Shown: piece by piece, positions 7,287 through 13,753 of the stretch
Numbering within the stretch: position 1 is the stretch's first letter
How the letters are laid out: each line of letters begins with the position of its first letter
Source of the DNA: JBBRLG01 sp038231495
GTDB taxonomy: Bacteria > Planctomycetota > Planctomycetia > Gemmatales > Gemmataceae
Length of the DNA stretch: 13,753 bases
Assembly: GCA_038231495.1 (NCBI GenBank)
Contig: JBBRLG010000140.1
Coordinates: 1-13,753, forward strand
Reading direction: 5' to 3'
Made by a program: the position numbers and the translations under genes
The notes under the pieces: generated by a model
Database searches by the model: none
Seen by the model: only the letters and a program-made list of their open reading frames with translations
What the model was told of the DNA's origin: nothing

Positions 7287-7338
7287 AACCCCCGCACGCC
7301 TCCGGGTCCACGGCGGGCCGCGAAAGGGTGCGGGGGTT
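7287..7338 (-). terminator. Stem-loop terminator candidate downstream of the HU gene
   Basis: AACCCCCGCAC (7287-7297) and GTGCGGGGGTT (7328-7338) are perfect 11-bp inverted arms around a 30-nt GC-rich loop, 41 bp past the HU stop codon. Read on the minus strand, the second arm runs into TTGTTTG, a short T-rich tail. The long loop is atypical for an intrinsic terminator, but position and tail fit. It occupies part of the 296-bp gap between HU and the DUF1232-like gene. Confidence 0.5.
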
Positions 7339-7379
7339 TGGGGGCAGGTCGGTCGGTGCGACGCGGCCGGGTCCGGAAG

Positions 7380-7715
7380 TTACTTCACCAGTTCGGCGAG
7401 GGTCTTCAGGGGACGGGCCTTGACGACGTTGTGGGCGGTCTTGGCTTTGACGTCCATCATTTCGCCGGGCTTGAACGGGTTGGGCCGCTTGCCGGCCTTG
7501 GTGGCGGGCTTGCGGACCAGCTTGAGTTTCAGCAGGCCGGGCAGGGTGAATTCGCCGGGGCCTTTTTTGCCCAGTTCCTTCTTGATGACGGCGGTGAGGG
7601 CATCAAAGACGTCAGATACCTGCTTTTTCGACAAGTTGGTGACGTTCGACAGCTCTTGGTAGATGCCGGTCTTGGTCATCTTTTTCGCCTTGCCCGCAGC
7701 TTTGTTGTCGGCCAT
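7380..7715 (-). CDS. HU-family nucleoid DNA-binding protein
   Basis: An HU/IHF-type dimeric architectural protein of 111 aa that bends and compacts DNA. A Lys-rich extension (1-12) precedes the HU helices (M-T-K-T-G-I-Y-Q-E-L, then L-S-K-K-Q-V at 28-33). The beta-arm contains R-P-N-P-F-K-P-G-E at 77-85, where Pro80 corresponds to the DNA-intercalating proline of HU. The usual G-F-G-T-F before the arm is replaced by L-P-G-L-L-K, a divergent form. ATG 7715 is preferred over an upstream GTG at 7751 because GAGG stands 5 nt before it and the HU fold begins right after. A consensus-like promoter lies upstream and a stem-loop downstream, so it is probably a single-gene unit, probably well expressed. 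Confidence 0.9.
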   Translation of the reverse strand: MADNKAAGKAKKMTKTGIYQELSNVTNLSKKQVSDVFDALTAVIKKELGKKGPGEFTLPGLLKLKLVRKPATKAGKRPNPFKPGEMMDVKAKTAHNVVKARPLKTLAELVK

Positions 7716-7768
7716 CTTTTCCTCGAAAACCTGGGGACGGAACGGGGACAAACTACACGATAAGAGGG

Positions 7769-7797
7769 AGCGTAAGAGGGGATCGCCGGAATGTCAA
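7769..7797 (-). promoter_or_regulatory. Sigma70-type promoter for the HU gene
   Basis: On the minus strand, a perfect -35 TTGACA (7792-7797) is followed after 17 bp by TACGCT (7769-7774; three of six -10 matches). The predicted start near 7762 gives a leader of about 46 nt. The exact -35 in a GC-rich background is the main support; the -10 is weak. Confidence 0.5.
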
Positions 7798-7828
7798 CCG
7801 CATATTGCCTGAAAATCAGGGCTTTTGC

Positions 7829-7838
7829 ACGAATTCGT
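7829..7838. promoter_or_regulatory. 10-bp perfect palindrome upstream of the HU promoter
   Basis: ACGAATTCGT reads the same on both strands and sits 31 bp upstream of the HU -35 element, in an AT-rich patch (about 7799-7857). A smaller CCTGA-AAA-TCAGG dyad (7808-7820) lies beside it. The position suits an activator site or an UP-like region for HU, but no regulator is known. Confidence 0.3.
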
Positions 7839-7902
7839 CAAATAATGCCGCTTTTTTAGCCGAGAATACGCGATTCCGGAGTCCGCGGGGCCGGATCGGG
7901 TA

Positions 7903-7932
7903 GCGCGGCACGCCTCCGGGCGGACGCCGCGC
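7903..7932 (+). other. GC hairpin capped by a cUCCGg (UNCG-type) tetraloop
   Basis: GCGCGGC (7903-7909) pairs with GCCGCGC (7926-7932). Inside, CGCC (7911-7914) pairs with GGCG (7919-7922) around the loop TCCG, giving C(UNCG)G on the plus strand, one of the most stable RNA tetraloops. The internal mismatch is A7910 against 7923-7925. The motif is correct only when read rightward, hinting that a plus-strand transcript crosses this intergenic region. I see no convincing promoter for such a transcript. Confidence 0.45.
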
Positions 7933-7964
7933 GCAAAGGGATTGACTGGATTTTTGGGCTCACC

Positions 7965-8019
7965 GCGGCGTCAGCTGCCGGGTGAAGTAGCCGCGACTCC
8001 ACCCGGCAGCGGACGCCGC
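7965..8019. repeat. Long near-perfect inverted repeat (hairpin) in HU-kinase intergenic region
   Basis: The arms 7965-7984 and 8000-8019 pair at 19 of 20 positions: 8 bp, one A·G mismatch, then 11 bp (GCTGCCGGGTG with CACCCGGCAGC). Inside, AGT (7986-7988) can pair with ACT (7996-7998) after one A·C mismatch. The far end of the right arm (8010-8019) repeats the 10 bases CGGACGCCGC found at 7921-7930 in the neighbouring hairpin, so the left arm could pair with either copy. There is no direct T-tract, although a T/C-rich stretch (8038-8054) follows on the plus strand. It may be a terminator, a REP-like element or a structured RNA. Confidence 0.6.
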
Positions 8020-8088
8020 CGGTTCGCTAATAGTGGTTGCTTTTCCCCCCTTTTCGCGTCGCAAATCGAATTTGTGTCGTGAAGTTGT

Positions 8089-8117
8089 TTGCACCCGCCG
8101 CCGCGGGGGGGTAGAAT
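8089..8117 (+). promoter_or_regulatory. Candidate promoter of the kinase-ABC-sigma cluster
   Basis: TTGCAC (8089-8094) and TAGAAT (8112-8117, five of six -10 matches) are spaced by 17 bp of G/C-only sequence. Transcription would start near 8124, leaving a leader of about 78 nt before the kinase ATG. The -35 is only partly consensus (T-T-G). The leader contains two small dyads (CCGGG/CCCGG, and GGTTG/CAACC at 8174-8185). Confidence 0.5.
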
Positions 8118-8201
8118 CAACCCCTCTCCGTCCCGATCGTTGCCGGGAAGCGTCCGCCCGGGCTGAATCGGTAGGTTGCCCAACCCCCTGGAGTGTGATC
8201 C

Positions 8202-10688
8202 ATGCCGTCCATGAACCGCTTTTGCCCGAAGTGCGGCACCCAACTGACGGTGCCGCAACCGGCACCCGAAAAGGCGATGTGCCCTAAATGTGGAGCGGTT
8301 CTCCGATTCAAGTCGCATCCGAAGGACGGCGGCCAGCACGCCGGGCAAGCGGCGGGCGTCCAACAAGCACCGGCCCTCGTCCATGCCCCGGCCGGCCCGG
8401 CCATCATCGGTGCGGCCGGAACGGTTGCTGGTCACGAACTGCGGCGCGAGTTGGCCCGCGGCGGCCTCGGCGTCGTCTACCTCGGCTACCACACGCACCT
8501 GGAAGACTACCGGGCGATCAAGCGCCCGCAGGCGCGCGATGGCGTTGACCGCGACATGCTGCTTGCCCGCTTTCGCCGCGAAGTGCAGTCGATGGGCGGC
8601 ATCAGCAGTCAGCACGTCATTCGCGCCTTCGACGCCGGCGTCGATGCCGACGGCCCTTACCTGGTGATGGAGTACCTCGACGGCGAATCGCTCAGCGGTC
8701 TTGTGGCCCGGCACAGCCTGTTGCCGGTGCCCGAGGCGTGCGAGATCATTCGGCAAGCCGCGCTGGGGTTGCAGGCCGCCCACGAGCGCGGCCTGATCCA
8801 CCGCGACATCAAGCCGTCCAACCTCATGCTGGCCCGCGCCGGCGCGTCGGGTGCCCGCGTCGTCGTCATCGACTGGGGGCTGGTCCGGCGCACCGGCGAG
8901 GCCGAGGCGCGGACGGCCCGGCTCACGCAACTGGGGGCGGAGATGGGCACCCCCGATTACCTCGCGCCCGAGCAAATCCGGGACGCCCGCACCTCGGACA
9001 TCCGGGCCGACATTTACAGCCTGGGCGTCACGCTCTACTTCCTGCTGGCCGGCCGGCCGCCGTTTTTCGACCGCACCGACGAGCAAAAGCTTCACGGCCA
9101 GGTCCGCGACGAGTTCCCGCCGCTGGAACAGACGCGGCCCAACGTCCCGAAGAAGTTGCTCGCCGTCCTCGCCAAGATAGTCAACAAGGCGGCCAACGAG
9201 CGTTACCAAACGCCCGGCGAAGTGGCAGACGCGCTGCAACCGTTTTGTTGTGCCGGTTCGCAGCCGCTGCTCGCCTTGCTGCCGCCCGCGGCCGTCGAGC
9301 AAGCCACGCCCCCGCCCGTCTTGAAAATGGAAGACGTCCTCGTGGCGGGCAACAAACGGACGCTGCCTTCGACGCCGGTTGCCGGCAATCGCGGCCTGCA
9401 TGATGGGCTGCTGAACATGCCCACTCAACTAGGATCGACGCCATTACCGCCAATGCCGACGAACCCGGCTGCCCATACGGCCCCGCCGAGGAGCCGGTGG
9501 TGGCTCGCGGGGTTGGTCGCCGCGGCAGCGTGCTTCCTCTTGGTCGGGGGGGTAGTCGCCTTGGTAGTGCGCGAAGAAGTGTGGAAGCCGAAAGGCACCG
9601 ACGCCCAGACAAACGCCAAGGACAAAGTGAAACAACCGCCACCGCCGACAGGTCCGGTGCTGGTCGGTGGGGAGCCTGGCCTCCTGCATAAAATATCTGG
9701 CCACCCCAACGCTGATAATATGGCTTCTGCGATCTCTTTCATGCCGGATGGCCGTACGGGAGTCTCGCGATGGTACGGTAATATCCATATTTGGGATCTG
9801 ACCGATTACATTCAAAGGCCGAAACCCTGGGTCACAGGAGCGGGAGGCCGCGGGCTGATGATCGTCTCGCCCGACGGCAAGCGCATTGCCGCGTCCACAT
9901 CGAACGCAATCGAACTGTTCAACGGGAAGACTTACAAAAAGGAGGGGCCGCCCGTCGGCCTCTATGGCGACTGCACGGCTCTGACGTTTTCGCCAGACAG
10001 CAAGCTGCTGGCTACCGCCGAAAAGGTCGATCAAAAGGGACGGATTCGCTTCTGGGACGCGGAGGAACGCGATCAAAGAAAGACGATTGAACTGGAAGCG
10101 CCCGTTATCAGTCTTTCGTTCTCCCTCGACGGCCAATTCCTGGCGATTAGCGATGGCAGTTTGGCCAGTATGAACATCCTTAATAGTGGCGATAAGAAAA
10201 TATACGTCTATCGTGTCGATGACGGCAAACTCGTTCGCCAACTGGACGGGCACCCGAAAGCGGCGGCATGGGTCGCATTCTTCGCCGATGGCAAACGTCT
10301 TTTTTCCGCTTCACCCTACGACGGCACTCTGCGGGTGTGGAATGTTGATGAAGCCGACAAGGAAAACGTGGGCAAAGAAATAAAAGAGATCAAGGCCGGA
10401 AGTAGTGGGACTAATTTGACGAATGTAACCGAGGCCAAGGATCCGAACTTCATAACTTGCGGGGCGTTCTGGCCGTGGGGCCGAGCACTCACGGCCCACC
10501 TCGACGGCGGCCTGGTGTTGTGGGACATGGACACCGGCGACAGGCTGCTGCGCTTCAAGAACCCTTCTGACAAGGACCATTCCCATGCCACGGCCGTCGC
10601 CATTTCGCCGGACGGGCACCACGCCCTGGCGGCTTACAACGATGCCAATGTTTACCTCTTTCGGCTGCCGCCGCCCCGCGACAAGTAG
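8202..10688 (+). CDS. Transmembrane Ser/Thr protein kinase with zinc ribbon and WD40 propeller
   Basis: An 828-aa Hanks-type kinase. A zinc ribbon (C8-x2-C11, C27-x2-C30) opens the protein. The kinase domain (about 78-348) has the Gly loop at 85-91, Lys107 in A-I-K, Glu127 in helix C, the HRDIKPSN loop at 200-207 (catalytic Asp202), D-W-G in place of D-F-G at 224-226, and A-P-E at 255-257. All residues for activity are present. A Pro-rich linker leads to one TM helix (about 433-456), then a C-terminal propeller with seven recognisable WD40 blades (about 490-824), probably outside the inner membrane as a sensor. ATG 8202 has GGAG 8 nt upstream. It is the first gene before an FHA-ABC transporter and an ECF sigma factor. 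The WD40 part is visibly AT-richer than the kinase part. The substrate is unknown; the FHA protein next door is the obvious candidate. Confidence 0.93.
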   Translation: MPSMNRFCPKCGTQLTVPQPAPEKAMCPKCGAVLRFKSHPKDGGQHAGQAAGVQQAPALVHAPAGPAIIGAAGTVAGHELRRELARGGLGVVYLGYHTHLEDYRAIKRPQARDGVDRDMLLARFRREVQSMGGISSQHVIRAFDAGVDADGPYLVMEYLDGESLSGLVARHSLLPVPEACEIIRQAALGLQAAHERGLIHRDIKPSNLMLARAGASGARVVVIDWGLVRRTGEAEARTARLTQLGAEMGTPDYLAPEQIRDARTSDIRADIYSLGVTLYFLLAGRPPFFDRTDEQKLHGQVRDEFPPLEQTRPNVPKKLLAVLAKIVNKAANERYQTPGEVADALQPFCCAGSQPLLALLPPAAVEQATPPPVLKMEDVLVAGNKRTLPSTPVAGNRGLHDGLLNMPTQLGSTPLPPMPTNPAAHTAPPRSRWWLAGLVAAAACFLLVGGVVALVVREEVWKPKGTDAQTNAKDKVKQPPPPTGPVLVGGEPGLLHKISGHPNADNMASAISFMPDGRTGVSRWYGNIHIWDLTDYIQRPKPWVTGAGGRGLMIVSPDGKRIAASTSNAIELFNGKTYKKEGPPVGLYGDCTALTFSPDSKLLATAEKVDQKGRIRFWDAEERDQRKTIELEAPVISLSFSLDGQFLAISDGSLASMNILNSGDKKIYVYRVDDGKLVRQLDGHPKAAAWVAFFADGKRLFSASPYDGTLRVWNVDEADKENVGKEIKEIKAGSSGTNLTNVTEAKDPNFITCGAFWPWGRALTAHLDGGLVLWDMDTGDRLLRFKNPSDKDHSHATAVAISPDGHHALAAYNDANVYLFRLPPPRDK

Positions 10689-10696
10689 CGACGTGT

Positions 10697-10738
10697 TGCT
10701 CGATTGAACGGCAATAACCATGTGGAATTGCCCGAGCA
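10697..10738 (+). other. Intercistronic nested hairpin between kinase and ABC genes
   Basis: TGCTCG (10697-10702) pairs with CGAGCA (10733-10738). Nested inside, GGCAAT (10710-10715) pairs with ATTGCC (10727-10732), with a 7-nt bulge on the left only. It fills most of the 75-bp gap between the kinase stop and the transporter ATG, and would lie in the shared mRNA. It may set relative expression or protect a processed end. It also argues that the upstream in-frame TTG (10704) is not the start of the transporter. Confidence 0.4.
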
Positions 10739-10763
10739 CTCACCACAACGACAGCCAAAAGCC

Positions 10764-13145
10764 ATGATCACCTATCCCGCCCTTTTCGAGCTGGCGACGA
10801 AGACGCTGCACCCCCTCGGCGTCTCCGAGTCGTTCCTCGTCGGCCGTAATGAAACCGCCGACGTTTGCGTTCTCGACCGGGCCTGTTCGCGCCACCACTT
10901 TCGCATCGTCCGTCACGACGACAGCTACTTCGTCGAGCCGCTGAACGCCGCCAACGCGACTTACCTTGACGGCCAGCCCGCGGTGCGGTCCACGCCGGTG
11001 GCGCACGGCGCTTTCCTCCAGGCGGGCCAGACGCGCTTTCAGTTTTTGCTGCGGCCCGCCGGCGATGTCACGGCCCAAGGGGCCGCGCGGGTGCCACAAC
11101 CCCAGGTCGATGACAGGACCATCATGGCGGGGGCATCGCGGGCCGGCAGCGAAGCCCTCGCCGGCGCGGCCTTCCCGCTGTCCGGCGTGATGCTCATTGG
11201 CCGCGAACAGGGCCGCGTGCAAATTTTCTTGCCGCACCCGCAGGTGTCGCGCGCTCACGCCTCCATCGCCCTCCGCGGCAATACCGCTACCCTCACCGAC
11301 CTGCAAAGCGCCAACGGCACGTTCGTCAACGGCCTGCGTGTCAGTGCCGCCACCGCGCTCAAGCCCGGCGATCAGCTGGACGTCGGCCCCTACGCACTTC
11401 AATTCACGGGTACCGCCCTCGTCCCGCGGCCGCGCTCCGATAATGTCGAACTGGTGGCCCGTGCCGTCAAGCGCGTGGTGCGCGACCGCGATACCGGCAA
11501 GCCAAAAGTACTGCTCGACGACGTAACCCTCGTCATCCGCCCACGCGAGTTCGTCTGCCTTCTTGGCCCCAGCGGTTCGGGCAAATCGACGTTGTTGCAA
11601 GCGCTCAGCGGTCGCACCACGCCCAACGACGGTGCCGTCCTACTGAACTCCAAGGATTTGCACGCCAATTTCGAGGCGCTCAAACAGGACATCGCCCTCG
11701 TCCCGCAGAAGGACGTGCTGAACGAATCCCTCGGCGTCGGCCAGGCCCTGTGGTATACCTCCAAGTTGCGCCTGCCGCCGGATACCAGCCCTGCCGAGAT
11801 CGAAACGAGCCTGGAGGAGATGCTCACGACCGTCGGTCTGACCGCCCACCGCGGTACCATGATCCGTAACCTCAGCGGCGGGCAGGTGAAGCGGGCCAGT
11901 CTGGCCAATGAAATCCTGTGCAAGCCGAGCCTGTTGTTCCTCGACGAAGTGACGAGCGGTCTGGACGAGCAAACGGACCGCGAAGTGATGAACCTGTTTC
12001 GCGTGCTTGCTGACGCAGGCAAGACGGTCGTGTGCGTCACGCACAGCCTGGCCAACGTGGATCGGACCTGTCATTTGGTCGTCATCCTCACGGTCGGCGG
12101 CAAGGTGGCCTTTGTCGGCAAGCCGGCCGAGGCGCTGAAGTATTTCGCCATCGACCGCCTGGGAGACGTTTACGACCTTCTGAAACAACAGCCGCCGGAA
12201 CACTGGCAACAGTTGTTTTTGAAGAGTCCCTTGTGGAAGACGTACGTCGGCGACCGCCTGCCGCAGGAGGCGGCGCCGGCTCCCGTCGCCGCCGCGCGGG
12301 CCGGCAGCGTGAGGGACCGCTTGCGGTTGTTCGGACGGCAGACGCTCCTGTTGACGCGCCGCTACGCCGCCATCTGGCGCGGCGACTACGCGTCGTTTCT
12401 GGCGATGATGGGGCAAGCCGTGGTGGTCGCGGTCTTGCTGGGCCTCCTGTTCGGCGACCTCGAAATAGTGAAGGACTCGGTGGACAAGTACGGGCCGCGT
12501 TCGCTCAACCTGATGTTCTTGCTGGCGGTGTCGAGCTTTTGGTTCGGGTGCAACAACGCGGCCAAGGAAATCGTCAAGGAACGCACCCTGTACACGCGCG
12601 AGCGCGATTTCAACCTGCTCGTGGAAAGCTACTATACGTCGAAGCTTATCCTGTTGACGGCGTTCAGTTGGCTGCAAACGGTGGTGCTTTTCGGCATCGT
12701 ACTGCTTTGTTGCAAGCCGCCCGGCAACCCCGTCGCGGAGTTGGTGGTATTGTTGGCACTCGCACTGGCGGGTGTCACGATGGGCCTGGCGATCTCGGCG
12801 CTGTCGGCAACGGAGGAAATGGCGATTACGCTGATTCCGTTGGTGGTCATTCCGCAAATCATTCTGTCGGGGGCGATCTGCAAACTGGAGGGGCTGAGTA
12901 AGGGTTTGGCAATCCTTTTCGTCTCCACCTACTGGGGCAAAAGCGGCTTGGACGCGCGGCTGGGACTACCGGATACGGTGAAGACTTTCGTACCGGACGT
13001 GGAACTGGATTCATCCACGACCGTCGCCGTGTTGGTGCTGCTGACCCATGCCGCTATCTGCATTGCCGTTGGGCTGGGGGCGCTGTTCTGGCAAAACCGT
13101 CGCGGCCGCGGCCTGGCCGCCCTCTTGCGCCGCGGTAAGCCCTGA
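10764..13145 (+). CDS. Double-FHA ABC transporter, ABCG/White type (Rv1747-like)
   Basis: A 793-aa half-transporter. FHA1 (about 22-92) has G27-R28, S42-R43-x-H45 and N64. FHA2 (about 138-215) has G146-R147, S162-R-A-H165 and N184-G-T. Both keep the phosphothreonine-binding residues. The linker between them includes D-D-R-T119-I-M, a plausible phospho-acceptor. The ATPase domain (about 228-490) is complete: Walker A GPSGSGKST 268-276, Q315, signature LSGGQ 370-374, Walker B ending D394-E395, SGLD 398-401 and switch H427. An ABC-2 membrane domain with about six helices follows (about 540-780). The domain order is that of mycobacterial Rv1747, whose export function is controlled by the neighbouring kinase PknF. 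ATG 10764 is the first codon that fits the FHA fold. No Shine-Dalgarno sequence is visible, and an in-frame TTG at 10704 is less likely. The cargo is unknown; ABCG-type exporters often move lipids or glycans. Confidence 0.9.
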   Translation: MITYPALFELATKTLHPLGVSESFLVGRNETADVCVLDRACSRHHFRIVRHDDSYFVEPLNAANATYLDGQPAVRSTPVAHGAFLQAGQTRFQFLLRPAGDVTAQGAARVPQPQVDDRTIMAGASRAGSEALAGAAFPLSGVMLIGREQGRVQIFLPHPQVSRAHASIALRGNTATLTDLQSANGTFVNGLRVSAATALKPGDQLDVGPYALQFTGTALVPRPRSDNVELVARAVKRVVRDRDTGKPKVLLDDVTLVIRPREFVCLLGPSGSGKSTLLQALSGRTTPNDGAVLLNSKDLHANFEALKQDIALVPQKDVLNESLGVGQALWYTSKLRLPPDTSPAEIETSLEEMLTTVGLTAHRGTMIRNLSGGQVKRASLANEILCKPSLLFLDEVTSGLDEQTDREVMNLFRVLADAGKTVVCVTHSLANVDRTCHLVVILTVGGKVAFVGKPAEALKYFAIDRLGDVYDLLKQQPPEHWQQLFLKSPLWKTYVGDRLPQEAAPAPVAAARAGSVRDRLRLFGRQTLLLTRRYAAIWRGDYASFLAMMGQAVVVAVLLGLLFGDLEIVKDSVDKYGPRSLNLMFLLAVSSFWFGCNNAAKEIVKERTLYTRERDFNLLVESYYTSKLILLTAFSWLQTVVLFGIVLLCCKPPGNPVAELVVLLALALAGVTMGLAISALSATEEMAITLIPLVVIPQIILSGAICKLEGLSKGLAILFVSTYWGKSGLDARLGLPDTVKTFVPDVELDSSTTVAVLVLLTHAAICIAVGLGALFWQNRRGRGLAALLRRGKP

Positions 13146-13160
13146 AAGCACGTTGGCTGC

Positions 13161-13718
13161 ATGAACACCACGTCGGCCAGTCTGCTGGAGCGCCTGCGCC
13201 GCCCCGATGCGAACGGGGCGTGGGAACGTTTCGTGGACCTGTATACGCCGTTGCTCTATTACTGGGCACGGCGGGCCGGCTTGCAAACCGACGACGCCGC
13301 CGACCTCGTGCAAGAAGTCTTCGCCCTGCTCCTCCGTAAATTGCCGGAATTCACCTACGACGACCGCCATAGCTTCCGGAGCTGGCTGCGGACGGTGACG
13401 CTGAACAAACTGCGCGAAGGCCGCCGGCAACCCGCGCTGCCCGCCGTCGGCGCGTCGTCGGCGGTCGAGGTGGCCGCCCCCGACGACGACGCCTGGTGGG
13501 AAACGGAATACCGCCGACACGTCGTCGCCCGCGTTTTGGAGATCATGCGCACCGACTTCAAACGCGCCACGTGGAAAGCAGCCTGGGAGGTCGTCGTCAA
13601 CGGCCGGGCGGCCCTGGAAGTGGGTGCGGAACTGGGGCTGAGCGTCGGTGCCGTTCATGCCGCCCGCTTCCGTGTCCTCGCCCGGCTGCGCCTGGAATTG
13701 GCCGGTTTGGTGGACTGA
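13161..13718 (+). CDS. ECF-type RNA polymerase sigma factor
   Basis: An alternative sigma factor of 185 aa, the usual ECF length. Region 2 (about 20-90) contains D-L-V-Q-E-V-F-A-L-L-L (48-58) for core binding and F-R-S-W-L-R-T-V-T-L-N-K (72-83) for the -10 element. An acidic/aromatic linker (about 107-117, D-D-D-A-W-W-E-T-E) follows. Region 4 (about 118-182) carries the helix-turn-helix A-L-E-V-G-A-E-L-G-L-S-V-G-A-V that reads the -35. It starts 15 bp after the transporter stop, with no clear Shine-Dalgarno sequence, so it is probably co-transcribed and coupled. No anti-sigma gene is present. In Planctomycetes, ECF genes commonly neighbour Ser/Thr kinases instead. The 35 bp left in the window after it show no gene start. 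Confidence 0.92.
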   Translation: MNTTSASLLERLRRPDANGAWERFVDLYTPLLYYWARRAGLQTDDAADLVQEVFALLLRKLPEFTYDDRHSFRSWLRTVTLNKLREGRRQPALPAVGASSAVEVAAPDDDAWWETEYRRHVVARVLEIMRTDFKRATWKAAWEVVVNGRAALEVGAELGLSVGAVHAARFRVLARLRLELAGLVD

Positions 13719-13753
13719 CCGGGGCGGCGAGCCGGGTCGCGTAAGCGCCCGGA

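Noticed and set aside
7942..7970. Promoter starting from TTGACT at 7942
   Set aside because: No -10-like hexamer occurs at a suitable distance; the expected position reads GCGGCG.
7971..9428. 485-codon minus-strand open frame opposite the kinase
   Set aside because: It is antisense to the kinase catalytic domain, with no family resemblance, and it runs into the palindromic intergenic hairpin.
13719..13753. Start of another gene after the sigma factor
   Set aside because: The last 35 bases show no Shine-Dalgarno sequence or credible start codon. A following gene may exist beyond the window but cannot be supported here.

Overview
The window looks like chromosomal DNA of a planctomycete, most likely Gemmataceae-like. 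This is inferred from the high G+C coding sequence and from the gene content: a zinc-ribbon Ser/Thr kinase fused to a WD40 propeller, a short ECF sigma factor of the kind that group carries in many paralogues, a Lys-rich divergent HU protein and a PDZ-tailed secreted hydrolase. No database search was possible, so the taxon is an inference. I see no rRNA, tRNA, CRISPR array, transposase or integrase.

Left part (1-2250, minus strand). A membrane-anchored TPR-like protein and an RluA/RluD-type 23S rRNA pseudouridine synthase form a two-gene operon joined by a GTGA start/stop overlap. A good sigma70-type promoter (TTGACC-N17-TATCAT) lies just in front of it. Behind it is a small unrecognised ORF of about 126 codons. 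A 0.2 kb divergent intergenic region with two palindromes separates this ORF from the rightward genes.

Middle part (2447-7751). A secreted alpha/beta-hydrolase with a C-terminal PDZ domain is followed by a compact block of 7-bp-periodic repeats. Next is an LplT-like MFS transporter fused to a PlsC-type acyltransferase domain whose catalytic HxxxxD and EGTRS-type motifs are missing. Convergent to it are a coiled-coil/two-TM protein with a DUF1232-like tail and an HU-family DNA-binding protein with its own promoter and a likely terminator.

A 0.49 kb intergenic region (7716-8201) holds the HU promoter, two adjacent GC-rich hairpins (one capped by a cUNCGg tetraloop, the other 19 of 20 paired positions in its main stem) and a kinase promoter.

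Right part (8202-13718, plus strand). This is the most interesting module: (1) a transmembrane Ser/Thr kinase with a Zn-ribbon N terminus and a seven-bladed WD40 C terminus; (2) an ABCG/White-type ABC transporter carrying two N-terminal FHA (phosphothreonine-binding) domains; (3) an ECF sigma factor, 15 bp downstream. A kinase next to a double-FHA ABC exporter matches the mycobacterial PknF-Rv1747 pair in layout. The added WD40 sensor and sigma factor suggest a pathway in which an envelope signal read by the propeller controls export and perhaps transcription. That wiring is inference from gene order and domains.
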